A stretch of DNA of 64,000 nt from Phyllobacterium sp. OV277 (GTDB lineage Bacteria; Pseudomonadota; Alphaproteobacteria; Rhizobiales; Rhizobiaceae): assembly GCF_900104355.1 (NCBI RefSeq), contig NZ_FNIY01000004.1:186001-250000 (forward strand). The letters are read 5' to 3'. Shown here in pieces: positions 1-9,383 of the stretch; the first letter of the stretch is position 1; every line of letters begins with the position of its first letter. The notes below the pieces were generated by a model. That model was not told the DNA's origin. It saw nothing but the letters and a program-made list of their open reading frames with translations, and ran no database searches. Position numbers and translations under genes: made by a program.

Positions 1-257
1 ACATTGTACTTACCCGTTGTTGCTGCCTCCGCACGCGATTTGGCGCGCCGATCATTTTCATTCAGGTAGTCAAACTCGAACGAAGCACCCGAAAGCTTCT
101 TGAATTCGTCCTTGTAGTTTTCAAGCAGGGTAAGACTGTCGCGGGGTTGCGCCAGAACCCGGACTGTACTGTTGCAGATTTGTGCATTCGCGCTATTTGC
201 AAAAATGAGTAGAGCGGCACTCCCAAACAGGGCAGTGCGATATAGTCTGTCGATCAT
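1..257 (-). CDS. ABC transporter extracellular solute-binding protein (family 1), partial
   Basis: The N-terminal 85 residues of a periplasmic binding protein run off the left edge of the window. The start ATG at 257-255 follows a strong GGGAGG ribosome site (265-270). Residues 1-26 form a Sec signal peptide ending in NANA/Q. The mature part has the layout typical of sugar and polyol binding proteins of solute-binding family 1: a first strand, a stretch reading ENYKDEFKKLSG, and an AATTGKYNV segment. The substrate cannot be told from this fragment. The upstream gap to bioZ (258-492) would carry its promoter. Confidence 0.6.
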   Translation of the reverse strand, partial: MIDRLYRTALFGSAALLIFANSANAQICNSTVRVLAQPRDSLTLLENYKDEFKKLSGASFEFDYLNENDRRAKSRAEAATTGKYN

Positions 258-492
258 TGGTTGTCCTCCCAAGGTCACCATTATTGGGGATATGGCAGGC
301 ATTTCTCCTCTTACCTGTCCAATCCTGAATGAAAATTGACAGGGGTGAAACAATCTCGATAGCGGCAAATTTTCACAAAACTAATACGAATTTGCAATTT
401 CTTGGCTTGAGAGCAGACGGGCAAAATCACAGAACATGGTTCAATTGAGCTGGTTATTATACCTAGGCCAGTCCAATGTTACCGGTATGGCA

Positions 493-1482
493 TTAAATGC
501 CCCAGACGACGGCGCCACCTGTCAAGCCAGCGCCAGCTGCGGTTAGCAGCAGTTTTTCGCCCGGCACCAAGGGTCGGTTGCGATGCGTAAGACATAGTGA
601 GAGCGGAATGGTTGCGGCAGAGGAATTGCCATACTCTGCTATGGTGCGCACGGTTCGGGAAGCATCAATGCCAAGATTATCCGATACCACGTCGAAAATG
701 CGTGCATTGGCCTGATGTGGCACAAACCTGTCTATGTCTGCCGAACAGAGATTCGCATCTGCCATCGCTCGCTGTGCGCATGTGGTCATCATCTGGACAG
801 CCTGCGTGAACATTTCCTTGCCGCTACGCATCGTCATCAGGCATTCCTCATTTGCCATGCCTGAAACAAACGGCTTTGTGGAACCTCCTGCGGGAATTGA
901 GATCAGATCATAATGGCTGCCGTCCGACGCTAGGTTCATACCAAGCAAGCCAGCATCTGAATCGCTTGATGGCACCAGAACGACAGCACCCGCCGCATCG
1001 GCAAAGAGAACGGCACTTGCGCGTTCGGCCGGATTGATGCGCCTGCTCAAAATATTGGCGGCCACGACAAGAACCGGACGCCCTTGCGCACGGACGAAAC
1101 CATCAGCAAGCGTTAACGCGTAAAGGAACCCCGAACATGCACCGGCAAGATCAATAGCACCGGAATTAATGAGCCTGAGACGATGCGCCAGCAATGGAGC
1201 TGAAGGTGGTAAAAGATGGTCAGGGGTTGATGTGGCAAGGATCGTCAGGGCGATGTCATCAGGCAAGAGATCGGCGTCGTCCAAAGCCGATGCCCCTGCC
1301 TTTTCGGCAATATCCGTGAGGAATTCGCCGTCTTCGACCCAATGCCGGGTGCGAATACCGGTTCTGCGCTCAATCCAGCCGGGCTCCAGCCCGAGTTTGC
1401 TTTCTATCTCTGCATTTTCCACGCGGCGCGCCGGCACGTAGTGACCAAATCCGGCAATTCGACTTGCCGCTATCCGGCTCAT
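493..1482 (-). CDS. bioZ: BioZ, 3-oxopimeloyl-ACP synthase (KAS III-like)
   Basis: A 329-residue protein of the FabH/ketoacyl-ACP synthase III family. The catalytic triad is visible as Cys116 ([10 protein letters not shown]), His256 (PHQANARI) and Asn286 (YGNSSAA). As last gene of a bioBFDAZ operon it fits BioZ of Brucella, Agrobacterium and Mesorhizobium, which makes the pimeloyl precursor of biotin by condensing a glutaryl thioester with malonyl-ACP and so replaces BioC-BioH. No bioC or bioH is seen nearby. The start ATG overlaps the bioA stop by 4 bases, indicating translational coupling. Ordinary fabH is the alternative, but operon position argues against it. Confidence 0.9.
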   Translation of the reverse strand: MSRIAASRIAGFGHYVPARRVENAEIESKLGLEPGWIERRTGIRTRHWVEDGEFLTDIAEKAGASALDDADLLPDDIALTILATSTPDHLLPPSAPLLAHRLRLINSGAIDLAGACSGFLYALTLADGFVRAQGRPVLVVAANILSRRINPAERASAVLFADAAGAVVLVPSSDSDAGLLGMNLASDGSHYDLISIPAGGSTKPFVSGMANEECLMTMRSGKEMFTQAVQMMTTCAQRAMADANLCSADIDRFVPHQANARIFDVVSDNLGIDASRTVRTIAEYGNSSAATIPLSLCLTHRNRPLVPGEKLLLTAAGAGLTGGAVVWGI

Positions 1483-2759
1483 CGCCTCCCCACGGCAAGC
1501 ATATCCGCCGCCTCATCAATAGCATCATAGGCACGGTCCAGATCAGTTTCATCGACGCAATAGGGTGTCATCAGATAAATGACATTGCCAAGAGGGCGGA
1601 TCAGGAGATTTCTGGATCGGAAGAAAGCGCGTAGTTTTGGTCCAGCGTCGGAAAGATAACCTGATATCGAAGTATTGAGGTCTAGTGCAGCGATCGTCCC
1701 GGTCTGGCGTATATTGCTGAATCGTGGGTCTGCCGCGAACCGTTTCAACCTTTCACGATGCATGGCTTCCAGCGATCGAATGCGCGCATGCACTGGCTCT
1801 TTCTTCCACACTTCAAGATTGGCGAGCCCCGCTGCACAAGCAATCGGATTGGCAGTGTAAGAACTCGAATGAAAGAAAGTCTTGGTGCGATCGGTGGATA
1901 GATGCGCCTCAAATATTTTTGGAGAACACAGGGTTGCAGCCAGCGGCAAAGCACCACCGGTCAGTCCTTTCGATGTGCATAATATATCCGGCGTAATGCC
2001 CGCCTGATCGCAGGCAAACAATGTTCCGGTTCGCCCCCAGCCGGTCATCACCTCGTCAGCGATCAGCAAGGTGCCATATTTTTCAGCGATGCGCTTCAGT
2101 TCGGTCAAGAGCGATGCGGGATACATCCGCATTCCCCCTGCCCCCAACACAAGCGGTTCGACCAGCAATGCAGCGACCTGCCCGCCCCGGCATACCTGTT
2201 CGAAAGCATCAAGCGTATTCTGCTCATGTCCAGGTAGAGGAAACGGCACCTGATCGACACTGAAAAGCAAGGACTGGTAGGCCGCGTTGAAAACCCCGCG
2301 CTCCCCCGCAGACATGGTCCCGATTGTATCGCCGTGATAGCTGTGTTCCATAACGACGATGCGCGACCGTGGTTCTCCCATATTATGGAAATAGCCCAAT
2401 GCCATCTTCAGTGCGACTTCCACGCAGGTTGACCCGCTGTCCGAATAAAAGACGTGTGCAAGGCCTTCCGGAGCGATGGCGAGCAACCCCTTTGCAAGTT
2501 CTTCGGCGGGCTCGTGGGTAAACTCAGCAAAGATGATCTGATCAAAGCTGTCGCAAGCCTCGCGGATCGCCTTCATGATAAGCGGATGGCGATGTCCGTG
2601 TGTGATAACCCACCAGGAGGAAATCGCATCGAGAATGGCTGACCCCTCGTCGTCATGAAGCCATGCGCCTTCCGTTCTGAGGATGCGCCTCATCGCGGGC
2701 TCCAGCGCGTGTTGGGTGAACGGATGCCAAACAGGCGATGATGCAAGAGAATAGGTCAC
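1479..2759 (-). CDS. bioA: BioA, adenosylmethionine-8-amino-7-oxononanoate aminotransferase
   Basis: A 426-residue class III, PLP-dependent aminotransferase that converts KAPA to DAPA using SAM as amino donor. Visible marks are the N-terminal WHPFTQH motif that is diagnostic of BioA, SYHGDTIG, the [15 protein letters not shown] segment with the PLP-contacting Asp, and CTSKGLTGG with the Schiff-base Lys. Length is normal for the family. Its start overlaps the bioD stop by 4 bases and its stop overlaps the bioZ start, so it is the fourth gene of a tightly coupled operon. Confidence 0.96.
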   Translation of the reverse strand: MTYSLASSPVWHPFTQHALEPAMRRILRTEGAWLHDDEGSAILDAISSWWVITHGHRHPLIMKAIREACDSFDQIIFAEFTHEPAEELAKGLLAIAPEGLAHVFYSDSGSTCVEVALKMALGYFHNMGEPRSRIVVMEHSYHGDTIGTMSAGERGVFNAAYQSLLFSVDQVPFPLPGHEQNTLDAFEQVCRGGQVAALLVEPLVLGAGGMRMYPASLLTELKRIAEKYGTLLIADEVMTGWGRTGTLFACDQAGITPDILCTSKGLTGGALPLAATLCSPKIFEAHLSTDRTKTFFHSSSYTANPIACAAGLANLEVWKKEPVHARIRSLEAMHRERLKRFAADPRFSNIRQTGTIAALDLNTSISGYLSDAGPKLRAFFRSRNLLIRPLGNVIYLMTPYCVDETDLDRAYDAIDEAADMLAVGRR

Positions 2760-3394
2760 GGGTTCACCATCTGAAAATGCGCTGTATCAAAATTTTCCTG
2801 AAAGGCTTTGTGCAACGCATCGGATGTCAACGGCTTAAGCAATGGCAACCGGCCAAGGCAGCGAACGCGACCCAACGTCCCGATAATGTGCTGCGTATCC
2901 ATATGTTCATCGCCGATGAAGACAACGCCGAACACCGGTACAGAACGTTGGCGCAAAGCTTCCAAGGAGAGCAATGTGTGATTGATCGTTCCAAGACCCG
3001 TGCGAGCGCATAGAATCACGGGGATTTGCCAGCGGGCGAAAAGATCGGCAAATATTTCGGTTTCCGTCAGCGGAACCATCACACCACCAGCGCCCTCAAT
3101 AATGAGCGGACCGTCTATGGAAGGCGGATTGAGCAACTCCGGTCGTATTCGAACATTGTCCAACCGCGCAGCAAGATGTGGCGAAGCAGGCGTCTGAAGC
3201 CGCCAGGTCTCGGCAATAATCCTATCGGGCGGAATCTGACCGAGGCGGGCAACGGCTTCGCTATCAGTTTCTTCCTCAAGGCCAGCCTGGACAGGTTTCC
3301 AGTAAGAGGCACCGAGTGCACTGACTAGCGCCGCTGAAAATATTGTCTTGCCAATATTCGTATCGGTACCCGTAACGACAAAACGCAAACTCAT
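2756..3394 (-). CDS. bioD: BioD, dethiobiotin synthetase
   Basis: A 212-residue ATP-dependent carboxylase that closes the ureido ring of dethiobiotin from DAPA and CO2. The protein opens with the P-loop [11 protein letters not shown], contains KPVQAGL (substrate Lys) and the [11 protein letters not shown] segment typical of BioD. It overlaps bioF and bioA by 4 bases at each end, so it is expressed as part of the biotin operon. Length is slightly below the E. coli enzyme but complete. Confidence 0.95.
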   Translation of the reverse strand: MSLRFVVTGTDTNIGKTIFSAALVSALGASYWKPVQAGLEEETDSEAVARLGQIPPDRIIAETWRLQTPASPHLAARLDNVRIRPELLNPPSIDGPLIIEGAGGVMVPLTETEIFADLFARWQIPVILCARTGLGTINHTLLSLEALRQRSVPVFGVVFIGDEHMDTQHIIGTLGRVRCLGRLPLLKPLTSDALHKAFQENFDTAHFQMVNP

Positions 3395-4536
3395 ATGACT
3401 TCCTCGGCCAATGCAACTTTAAGATGATTGAGCATCCGCTCGATTTCGTACTGGTCGACATTCAGTGTGATGGCTATTCGCAGGCGCGCTGTTCCCTCGG
3501 GAACCGTGGGCGGGCGGATTGCACGGATATCGAAACCACCCGCTTGCAGTCGCCTCGCAACACGCGTTGCACGCGCATTATCGCCAATCAGGATGGGCAG
3601 AATTTGTGACCCGCTCCCTTCCATCCCAAACGTCGCCGCAAGTTGTGTGTTGGCGAACGTGAAAAGTTTCTGCAGACCCAGTCTGCGCTGAGGTTCGTCT
3701 GCAAGCATCTTCAGTGCCTCGCGAACTCCCGTCGCCATAAGTGGCGACGGCGCGGTGGAATAAATGAAGGCGCGGGCGCGATTGACAAGATAATCGCAAA
3801 GGACCTTGCTCCCCCCTACAAGCGCACCTGAAACGCCAAGTGCCTTGCCGCAAGTGTGCAACAGGATAATGTTATCCCGCCCCTCAAGGCCCCTCGCAAG
3901 CCCACGCCCCTCGCTACCAAATACTCCGGTCGCGTGTGCCTCGTCGACGACGAGAAAACTCTCATATCTGTCCGCAAGCGCCATCAGATCGGCTAACGGC
4001 GCACGATCACCATCCATGGAATAGAGGCTCTCGACTGCAATCCACGCATGCCCCTTGCCGCCCGCCATGCGCCACTGCCTCAATGCGCTCTCGAAATTCC
4101 CGAGATCATTATGCCTGATCATGACCGATTGCGCCCGGCTGGCTGTGACACCTTCGCGAGCGCTGGTGTGTATAAACGCATCATAGACAATGAGATCATC
4201 GCGTTGCGGCAGCGTCGAAAACAGCGCGGCATTGGCGGCATAACCGCTTGAGAAATAGAGCATCTTCTCCACACCGAAAAAGGCAGATGCTTCATATTCA
4301 AGCGCCTCATGCTCGGGGTGGTTGCCGCGAAGCAAACGAGACCCGCCCGAACCAGCCGGGACGCCGCGCTCCAAAGCAGCAGCTATCGCTGCTGCAATAC
4401 GCGGGGAACCGGCAAAGCCGAGATAGTCATTCGATGTAAAATCAACACCGTTGCATGGCACCAACGTCCGCAATCTTCCCTTGCGTTCTAATCCGTTCAA
4501 CGTCCTGTCATAACGAGCAAGATAATGGGACGTCAT
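3391..4536 (-). CDS. bioF: BioF, 8-amino-7-oxononanoate synthase
   Basis: A 381-residue alpha-oxoamine synthase that condenses pimeloyl-ACP/CoA with alanine to form KAPA. Family marks are [10 protein letters not shown] near residue 35, [12 protein letters not shown], the [11 protein letters not shown] motif and [12 protein letters not shown] with the PLP Lys. The gene overlaps bioB by 4 bases upstream and bioD by 4 bases downstream. Nothing is missing compared with the family. Confidence 0.95.
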   Translation of the reverse strand: MTSHYLARYDRTLNGLERKGRLRTLVPCNGVDFTSNDYLGFAGSPRIAAAIAAALERGVPAGSGGSRLLRGNHPEHEALEYEASAFFGVEKMLYFSSGYAANAALFSTLPQRDDLIVYDAFIHTSAREGVTASRAQSVMIRHNDLGNFESALRQWRMAGGKGHAWIAVESLYSMDGDRAPLADLMALADRYESFLVVDEAHATGVFGSEGRGLARGLEGRDNIILLHTCGKALGVSGALVGGSKVLCDYLVNRARAFIYSTAPSPLMATGVREALKMLADEPQRRLGLQKLFTFANTQLAATFGMEGSGSQILPILIGDNARATRVARRLQAGGFDIRAIRPPTVPEGTARLRIAITLNVDQYEIERMLNHLKVALAEEVI

Positions 4537-5537
4537 TCGGCAATACGCGGAAGCATTGCCTTCAGCCCCAATCGCCGGAACAGTCCGGTATCGTGATCAT
4601 CGCCGGGATTTTCCGCAGTGAGCAGCGTGTCACCGACAAAGATCGAATTCGCACCGGCGAAGAAACACAGCGCCTGCATCTCGTCGCTCATTTCCGTACG
4701 CCCGGCGGACAGACGAACATGCGTTTGAGGCATGAGAATGCGGGCAAGCGCTGTGGCCCGCACAAATGCAATGGGATCAACGGGAATTGCGTTGGCCAGC
4801 TTTGACCCGGGGATCGGGATCAGCATATTGATCGGCACACTCTCCGGCTGTACCGGAAGGTTGGCAAGGGTAACGAGCATTGAGATATGGTCATCCGTCG
4901 TCTCGCCCATGCCGAGAATGCCACCGGCACAGACCTTGATCCCTGCCTCCCGCACATTTCCCAGTGTTTCCAGACGATCCGCAAAACTGCGGGTACTGAT
5001 GATCTCGCTGTAAAAACGCTCGGACGTATCAATGTTGTGATTGTAGTAATCAAGGCCCGCCTCTGCGAGCCGGTTCGCCTGTCCTGAAGACAGCATACCA
5101 AGCGTCATGCAGGTCTCCATGCCCAGCGCCCGAACGCCCTCGACCATGGCAACAACCATGTCCATGTCACGATCTTTGGGACCGCGCCACGCTGCCCCCA
5201 TGCAGTATCGTGTTGCACCACTGTCGCGAGCCTTGCTTGCCTCTTCAAGGACCTTCTCGACTTGCAGCAGCTTCGATGCCTTGAGCCCGGTGGGGTAATG
5301 TGCGGACTGGCTGCAATAGCCACAATCCTCAGGGCATCCACCCGTTTTGATCGACAACAATTTGCTGAGCTGGATGGCATTGGGGTCAAACTGTGCCCTA
5401 TGCACACCATGCGCCTGGAATAGCAGATCATTGAACGGCAAATTATAGATTTTTTTTGCCTCATCGAAATCCCAGCGTTCAGCGGGGATTACAGATGCAC
5501 TCAAACCTTCGCATTCCTGTATCGCAGATACTGACAT
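4533..5537 (-). CDS. bioB: BioB, biotin synthase
   Basis: A 334-residue radical SAM enzyme that inserts sulfur into dethiobiotin. The CxxxCxxC iron-sulfur motif is at Cys68, Cys72 and Cys75 ([12 protein letters not shown]). The YYNHNIDTS and GGILGMGE segments are characteristic. It is the promoter-proximal gene of bioBFDAZ. The ATG at 5537-5535 has an AAAGG-like ribosome site, and two BioR boxes lie 29 to 57 bases upstream, so biotin sufficiency should shut the whole operon down. Confidence 0.96.
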   Translation of the reverse strand: MSVSAIQECEGLSASVIPAERWDFDEAKKIYNLPFNDLLFQAHGVHRAQFDPNAIQLSKLLSIKTGGCPEDCGYCSQSAHYPTGLKASKLLQVEKVLEEASKARDSGATRYCMGAAWRGPKDRDMDMVVAMVEGVRALGMETCMTLGMLSSGQANRLAEAGLDYYNHNIDTSERFYSEIISTRSFADRLETLGNVREAGIKVCAGGILGMGETTDDHISMLVTLANLPVQPESVPINMLIPIPGSKLANAIPVDPIAFVRATALARILMPQTHVRLSAGRTEMSDEMQALCFFAGANSIFVGDTLLTAENPGDDHDTGLFRRLGLKAMLPRIAE

Positions 5538-5565
5538 TGATAACCTTTCGGGCTTACATGCATAA

Positions 5566-5594
5566 TTATAGATAGAATCACAAATTATCTATAA
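5566..5594 (-). promoter_or_regulatory. Two BioR boxes and promoter of the biotin operon
   Basis: The intergenic stretch upstream of bioB holds two copies of the known alphaproteobacterial BioR operator TTATMKATAA. TTATCTATAA at 5585-5594 is a perfect match, and TTATAGATAG at 5566-5575 differs in the last base. Their centres are 19 bases apart, about two helix turns. A reverse-strand TATAAT (5565-5570) overlaps the second box, so bound BioR would mask the promoter. That reading of the promoter is inference. Confidence 0.85.
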
Positions 5595-5698
5595 TTTTAT
5601 TCACGACATGGAAAAACGCAAGCCGCTTCGAACGGTCGGAAATTTAAATCGAGCTATGGCTGTCTAAAAATGCCTCGCGAGATGAACGACAGCGGCAA

Positions 5699-6367
5699 TT
5701 AGCCAACAATGGCAAAGGCGTCGCGCGTTGAGCCTGTCGGGCCTTTAACCGGTTTTTGCCCGATCCATTGAACGTGGCGTTCAAGCACGGCAACAGCGTT
5801 GTCAGTATTGCGCTGCCGCAGAAACCCGAGGATTGCACGATGATCGTGATCGGTCCGAACTTCCCATTCCGAGCGCCAAGCTGAAAACAGGAAACGGGCA
5901 CTCACCGCATGAAGATCGTCGATTGCCGCCAACAGACGCGGCATTTCGCATGGGGTCAGGATCAGCCTATGAAACCGCCGATTGGCCTCTTCCCAAGAGC
6001 GCACATCCCGCGAATTATCGCCCGCGAAGGTTGCCTCTTCGGCCTGCTCAAGAATTGACGCCGTCAAATGCGGTACCGCATGGCGAAGTGCAAGTCCCTC
6101 AAGCTCGGCACGCATCAGCGCCACTTCGCGAACCTCTTTCAGATCAAAGGAGGCCACCCGCACACCCCGTCGCGGTTCGCTGACGGCCAATCCCTGGGCC
6201 TCAAGCTTGCGAAATGCCTCTCTCACAGGAACGTGGCTTGCTCCAAACTCTTCGGCAACATGGTCCTGCCGCAATTTGGCACCCGGCTCCAGCTGGCCCG
6301 TTACAATCCTGTCTGCAAGGATGCGGCTGATGCGGTTGGCAATGGTGTCTTCGTTGGCTGCGGTCAT
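5699..6367 (-). CDS. bioR: BioR, GntR-family repressor of biotin synthesis
   Basis: A 222-residue GntR/FadR-subfamily regulator. Residues 8-75 form the winged helix (ISRILADRIVTGQLEPG... VPVREAFRKLEAQGL... RRGVRV) and residues 80-210 an all-helical FCD effector domain. The identity as BioR rests on context: it lies directly upstream of bioBFDAZ in the same orientation, BioR boxes precede bioB, and a near-match precedes bioR itself. Another FadR-type regulator is possible from the domain alone. Confidence 0.85.
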   Translation of the reverse strand: MTAANEDTIANRISRILADRIVTGQLEPGAKLRQDHVAEEFGASHVPVREAFRKLEAQGLAVSEPRRGVRVASFDLKEVREVALMRAELEGLALRHAVPHLTASILEQAEEATFAGDNSRDVRSWEEANRRFHRLILTPCEMPRLLAAIDDLHAVSARFLFSAWRSEWEVRTDHDHRAILGFLRQRNTDNAVAVLERHVQWIGQKPVKGPTGSTRDAFAIVG

Positions 6368-6370
6368 GTT

Positions 6371-6380
6371 CTATAGATAT
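6371..6380 (-). promoter_or_regulatory. BioR-like box upstream of bioR
   Basis: CTATAGATAT lies 4 bases upstream of the bioR start codon and matches the BioR operator TTATAGATAA at 8 of 10 positions, differing only at the two ends. It suggests autoregulation, as reported for BioR in Brucella. The site overlaps where the ribosome site would be, so binding would block initiation directly. Confidence 0.5.
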
Positions 6381-6522
6381 TTTGCTTCTGATCCCCTGTC
6401 GAGCCAGCCCCGTTGTATTTGTTGTGGGGCACTTTCCGAACATAGTTGGCACCGCATTTCAGCATCGTCATCGCTGTCGACCAACTAAATCATGTAGAAT
6501 TCATGGCATTCAAGGGCAGCAT

Positions 6523-7425
6523 TTACCGCATCGTCTCAATGTACTTAATGTTAAAATTGATATAGCCAGCCTCCGTTTCCTTGAGCTGGGCCTCTATCAG
6601 CTCGTGGAATTCCGGCAGTCGGTGAAAAGGCACACCAGGATATGAGTGGTGTTCGGCATGATATGGCATATTCCATGCAAGCTTGCGAACGAGCCAAGTC
6701 GTCGTGGTGGTCCTGCTATTTTCCAGCATATTTGCAACAAATGGACAGCGACCATGCTCGGCAAGAAGATAGAGACGCAAGAACGGCTGCCCAAGTAGAG
6801 CTGGCAGTACCCATACATAGAGAAGAAGCGCCGTGTGCAGATAAAGCGAAAGTGCAAGCATGATGGCATAAACAATCATCATCATCCGCGCTTCAGCCCG
6901 CACTTTTGAGCACCCTTTTTCGGGAACAAACGTGTCGTAGCAGTGGCCAGAAGCATTCCTGACCAGCGTTTTCAGATGACTTACCCAAACTGGAAAACCC
7001 GAGACGTGTACAATATATTGTCGTAAAAATTCTGGTTTCGGAGATGCCAATTCAGGATCGTTTTCAGGGTCTTGGGTAAAGCGGTGATGGGCAAAATGGA
7101 AATACCGAAACCAGTCCGTCGGCAGCACGAGGATGAAACTGCATGTACGGGCAACACAATCATTCAGCCACTGGGTTCTGAACGGGGTACGATGCACCGA
7201 CTCATGCAGCAGGGTGAATAAAAACACGAGCAGGATACCTTGCGGCAACATCAAGAGCGGCCACAAAGTTATACGCATTGCGATCAACGACCCGAGAAAA
7301 ACGATCGCGCCCCAATGAGCGGCGAGCTGAATCACGCCCGCTCGGTTTGATTTGCCAGTCAGATGGTCACGCTGCTCAGATGTCAGTGATGCGATAATAG
7401 TCCGGTGATCCATGGATGCCCTCAA
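6523..7425 (-). CDS. Membrane fatty acid desaturase family protein
   Basis: A 300-residue integral membrane di-iron desaturase or hydroxylase. All three histidine clusters are present: HESVH (about residue 90), HFAHH (about 126) and HAEHH (about 257), followed by SYPGVPFHRLP. Several hydrophobic segments lie between them. The substrate could be a fatty acyl lipid or a carotenoid-like molecule; the sequence does not decide. It is divergent from a LysR gene, with a 14-base palindrome between them, so that regulator may control it. Confidence 0.8.
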   Translation of the reverse strand: MRASMDHRTIIASLTSEQRDHLTGKSNRAGVIQLAAHWGAIVFLGSLIAMRITLWPLLMLPQGILLVFLFTLLHESVHRTPFRTQWLNDCVARTCSFILVLPTDWFRYFHFAHHRFTQDPENDPELASPKPEFLRQYIVHVSGFPVWVSHLKTLVRNASGHCYDTFVPEKGCSKVRAEARMMMIVYAIMLALSLYLHTALLLYVWVLPALLGQPFLRLYLLAEHGRCPFVANMLENSRTTTTTWLVRKLAWNMPYHAEHHSYPGVPFHRLPEFHELIEAQLKETEAGYINFNIKYIETMR

Positions 7426-7499
7426 ACAGTTGGTTTCAGATGAATGAGAGTATTCAATATTTAATCTTTTTTAAAACGAGAATTCCTGCCATATTAGAA

Positions 7500-7513
7500 A
7501 GATAAGCTTATCT
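7500..7513. promoter_or_regulatory. 14-base perfect palindrome in a divergent promoter
   Basis: AGATAAGCTTATCT is a perfect inverted repeat in the 105-base gap between the desaturase (reverse) and the LysR gene (forward). LysR regulators usually bind a palindromic site next to their own divergent promoter. It is a candidate operator, seen directly, with function inferred. Confidence 0.45.
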
Positions 7514-7530
7514 ATTTTAGGTGAATAATC

Positions 7531-8454
7531 TTGTTTCCATCCTTACGTGGATTGCAGGCATTCGAGGCAGCCGCGCGAACTGGCAGTTTTATGTCTGCAG
7601 CCAAAGAGCTTTCAATTTCGCCTGCGGCAGTCAGTCAGCTTATTCGTGCTCTCGAAGCACAAGTAGCACGCAAACTGTTCCAAAGGATCAACCGGCGAGC
7701 CATACTCACGGAAGCAGGCCGAGAAATTCTGCCCCGGCTTTCATTGGCTTTCGACGAGTTGAGAAGTGCTTCGAGTGAACTGTCCGGTGGTCAACGACGA
7801 TCTTCACTCGTCATATCGGTACCGCCTTCGATGGCAATGGGTTGGCTCTCGCGCCGTTTACCTGATTTCATCACCGTACATGGCCCGGTAGATATCTCTT
7901 TGAGGGGTGAAGGCGACCCTGTTTCATTTGAGCGCGATCTGATTGACATTCGACTATCCTATGGGCGCTTCCACTATCGCGAACACAGCACAGAAGAAAT
8001 TGCCGTTGACGCGGTTTTTCCCGTCTGCACACCGGGTTTTCTGGCACAGCACGGCCCCGTGAATACCACCGCGGATCTACTGACCTTGCCATTGATTCAT
8101 ACCGATTGGGGACCGGCTGCGTCTTCGTTTCCCTCATGGCGTAACTGGTTTGAAACAGCACTTCTGACACCCGGCCGCGACATTCAACGGGGCCTGACCG
8201 CAAACTCGTCAAAGGCTGCTCTTGATCTTGCGCTTGGAGGATTGGGAGTCGCTCTGGGGCAAGGCATTTATTCTGCTGACCTAATTGAAACGGGCCTGCT
8301 AATCAGACCAGTAAAACGCGTACTTGAACTCGGACAGCCTTACTGCCTGACAATACCTCAACGAAGCGCCCGGAAAACGGTGGTATCGGCTTTCAGATCA
8401 TGGTTCATCAATGAATGCTTGCGCTCGATAAAATCACCATCCCTTGCGATATAG
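7531..8454 (+). CDS. LysR-family transcriptional regulator (GcvA-like)
   Basis: A 307-residue LysR protein. The N-terminal helix-turn-helix (LQAFEAAARTGSFMSAAKELSISPAAVSQLIRALE) is followed by the effector-binding domain from about residue 90. The L-AFEAAAR opening and the C-terminal layout place it near GcvA-type regulators. The start codon is TTG at 7531, preceded by TAGGTG; no in-frame ATG gives a full helix-turn-helix. It is divergent from the desaturase and precedes a methyltransferase gene, either of which may be its target. Confidence 0.85.
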   Translation: MFPSLRGLQAFEAAARTGSFMSAAKELSISPAAVSQLIRALEAQVARKLFQRINRRAILTEAGREILPRLSLAFDELRSASSELSGGQRRSSLVISVPPSMAMGWLSRRLPDFITVHGPVDISLRGEGDPVSFERDLIDIRLSYGRFHYREHSTEEIAVDAVFPVCTPGFLAQHGPVNTTADLLTLPLIHTDWGPAASSFPSWRNWFETALLTPGRDIQRGLTANSSKAALDLALGGLGVALGQGIYSADLIETGLLIRPVKRVLELGQPYCLTIPQRSARKTVVSAFRSWFINECLRSIKSPSLAI

Positions 8455-8559
8455 GCCGAGATGCTCGCATTCGGGTTCCGACGTCATCTCCTATATATTT
8501 TCAAACAGCTCTTGTCCCGCCCCCATCTAGGCTGGGAATGCTCGCGAAGGAAAAATACT

Positions 8560-9276
8560 ATGTCCAAAGATTCCGCTGCCAAATTTGATAGCTCCCGAGC
8601 TGCGGAGTACGCGCGGCAAAGCCGGATTGCTCTGGCCGGCTACGATGCTTGCCACGAGCTTTCGGCCTGCATGCTTTCGGCAGTGCTTGGTGCTGGAACA
8701 AAGGCGAGGTTATTGGTCGTTGGAGCCGGTGGAACAGCCGGTGAGATCATAGCCGCCGCAACACTCGAACCAGATTGGTCATTTGTCGCCGTTGACCCGT
8801 CACCACCGATGCTGGAGCTGGCGAAGGCCGAATTGGCCGCAGCCGGATTGGAGCAGCGTGTGGAGCCGGTTCTGGGTCACCTTGCCGAAATCTCCATAAC
8901 ACCATCTTTTGACGCAGCGATCATGATTGGTGTCCTGCATCACCTGAAAGATGACGAAGCAAAAAGCGAAATCCTCAAGCAGATTGCAACACGTCTTAGA
9001 CCGGGCGCGCCATTGGTTCTCGCCGGAAATTATAGAACCTATGCTTCGCAGCCGCTCCTGATGAAGGCTTGGGCCACCCGTTGGCGGATGAACGGCGCCG
9101 GTCCCGAGGAAATCGAAGCCAAGATGGGCAAGATATTGCAAGGAGCCGAACCACCTAGATCGGAAGAAGCTATTGCCATTTTACTCTCCGAGGCGGGGTT
9201 TGATACTCCATGCCGCTTCTTTTCCAGCCTGTTTTGGGGCGCTTGGTTGACACGCCGTGTACCTGACGGTCTGTGA
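8560..9276 (+). CDS. Class I SAM-dependent methyltransferase
   Basis: About 238 residues from the ATG at 8560, chosen over an upstream ATG at 8461 because a GAAGGA ribosome site precedes it and the fold begins there. The Rossmann motif I reads LLVVGAGGTAGEI, motif II VAVDPSPPMLELAKAEL, and motif IV AAIMIGVLHHL. The substrate is unknown. It lies 106 bases after the LysR gene, in the same direction, and may share its control. Confidence 0.8.
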   Translation: MSKDSAAKFDSSRAAEYARQSRIALAGYDACHELSACMLSAVLGAGTKARLLVVGAGGTAGEIIAAATLEPDWSFVAVDPSPPMLELAKAELAAAGLEQRVEPVLGHLAEISITPSFDAAIMIGVLHHLKDDEAKSEILKQIATRLRPGAPLVLAGNYRTYASQPLLMKAWATRWRMNGAGPEEIEAKMGKILQGAEPPRSEEAIAILLSEAGFDTPCRFFSSLFWGAWLTRRVPDGL

Positions 9277-9383
9277 GGCGGACACGGTTCATTCAGATAG
9301 AAAACGAACTATTTGGCGACAGGCCACGGTAGCGCGTCATCAAACCTCAACTGGCCCGACATCTCGGTGGGAATTCGCAATCA

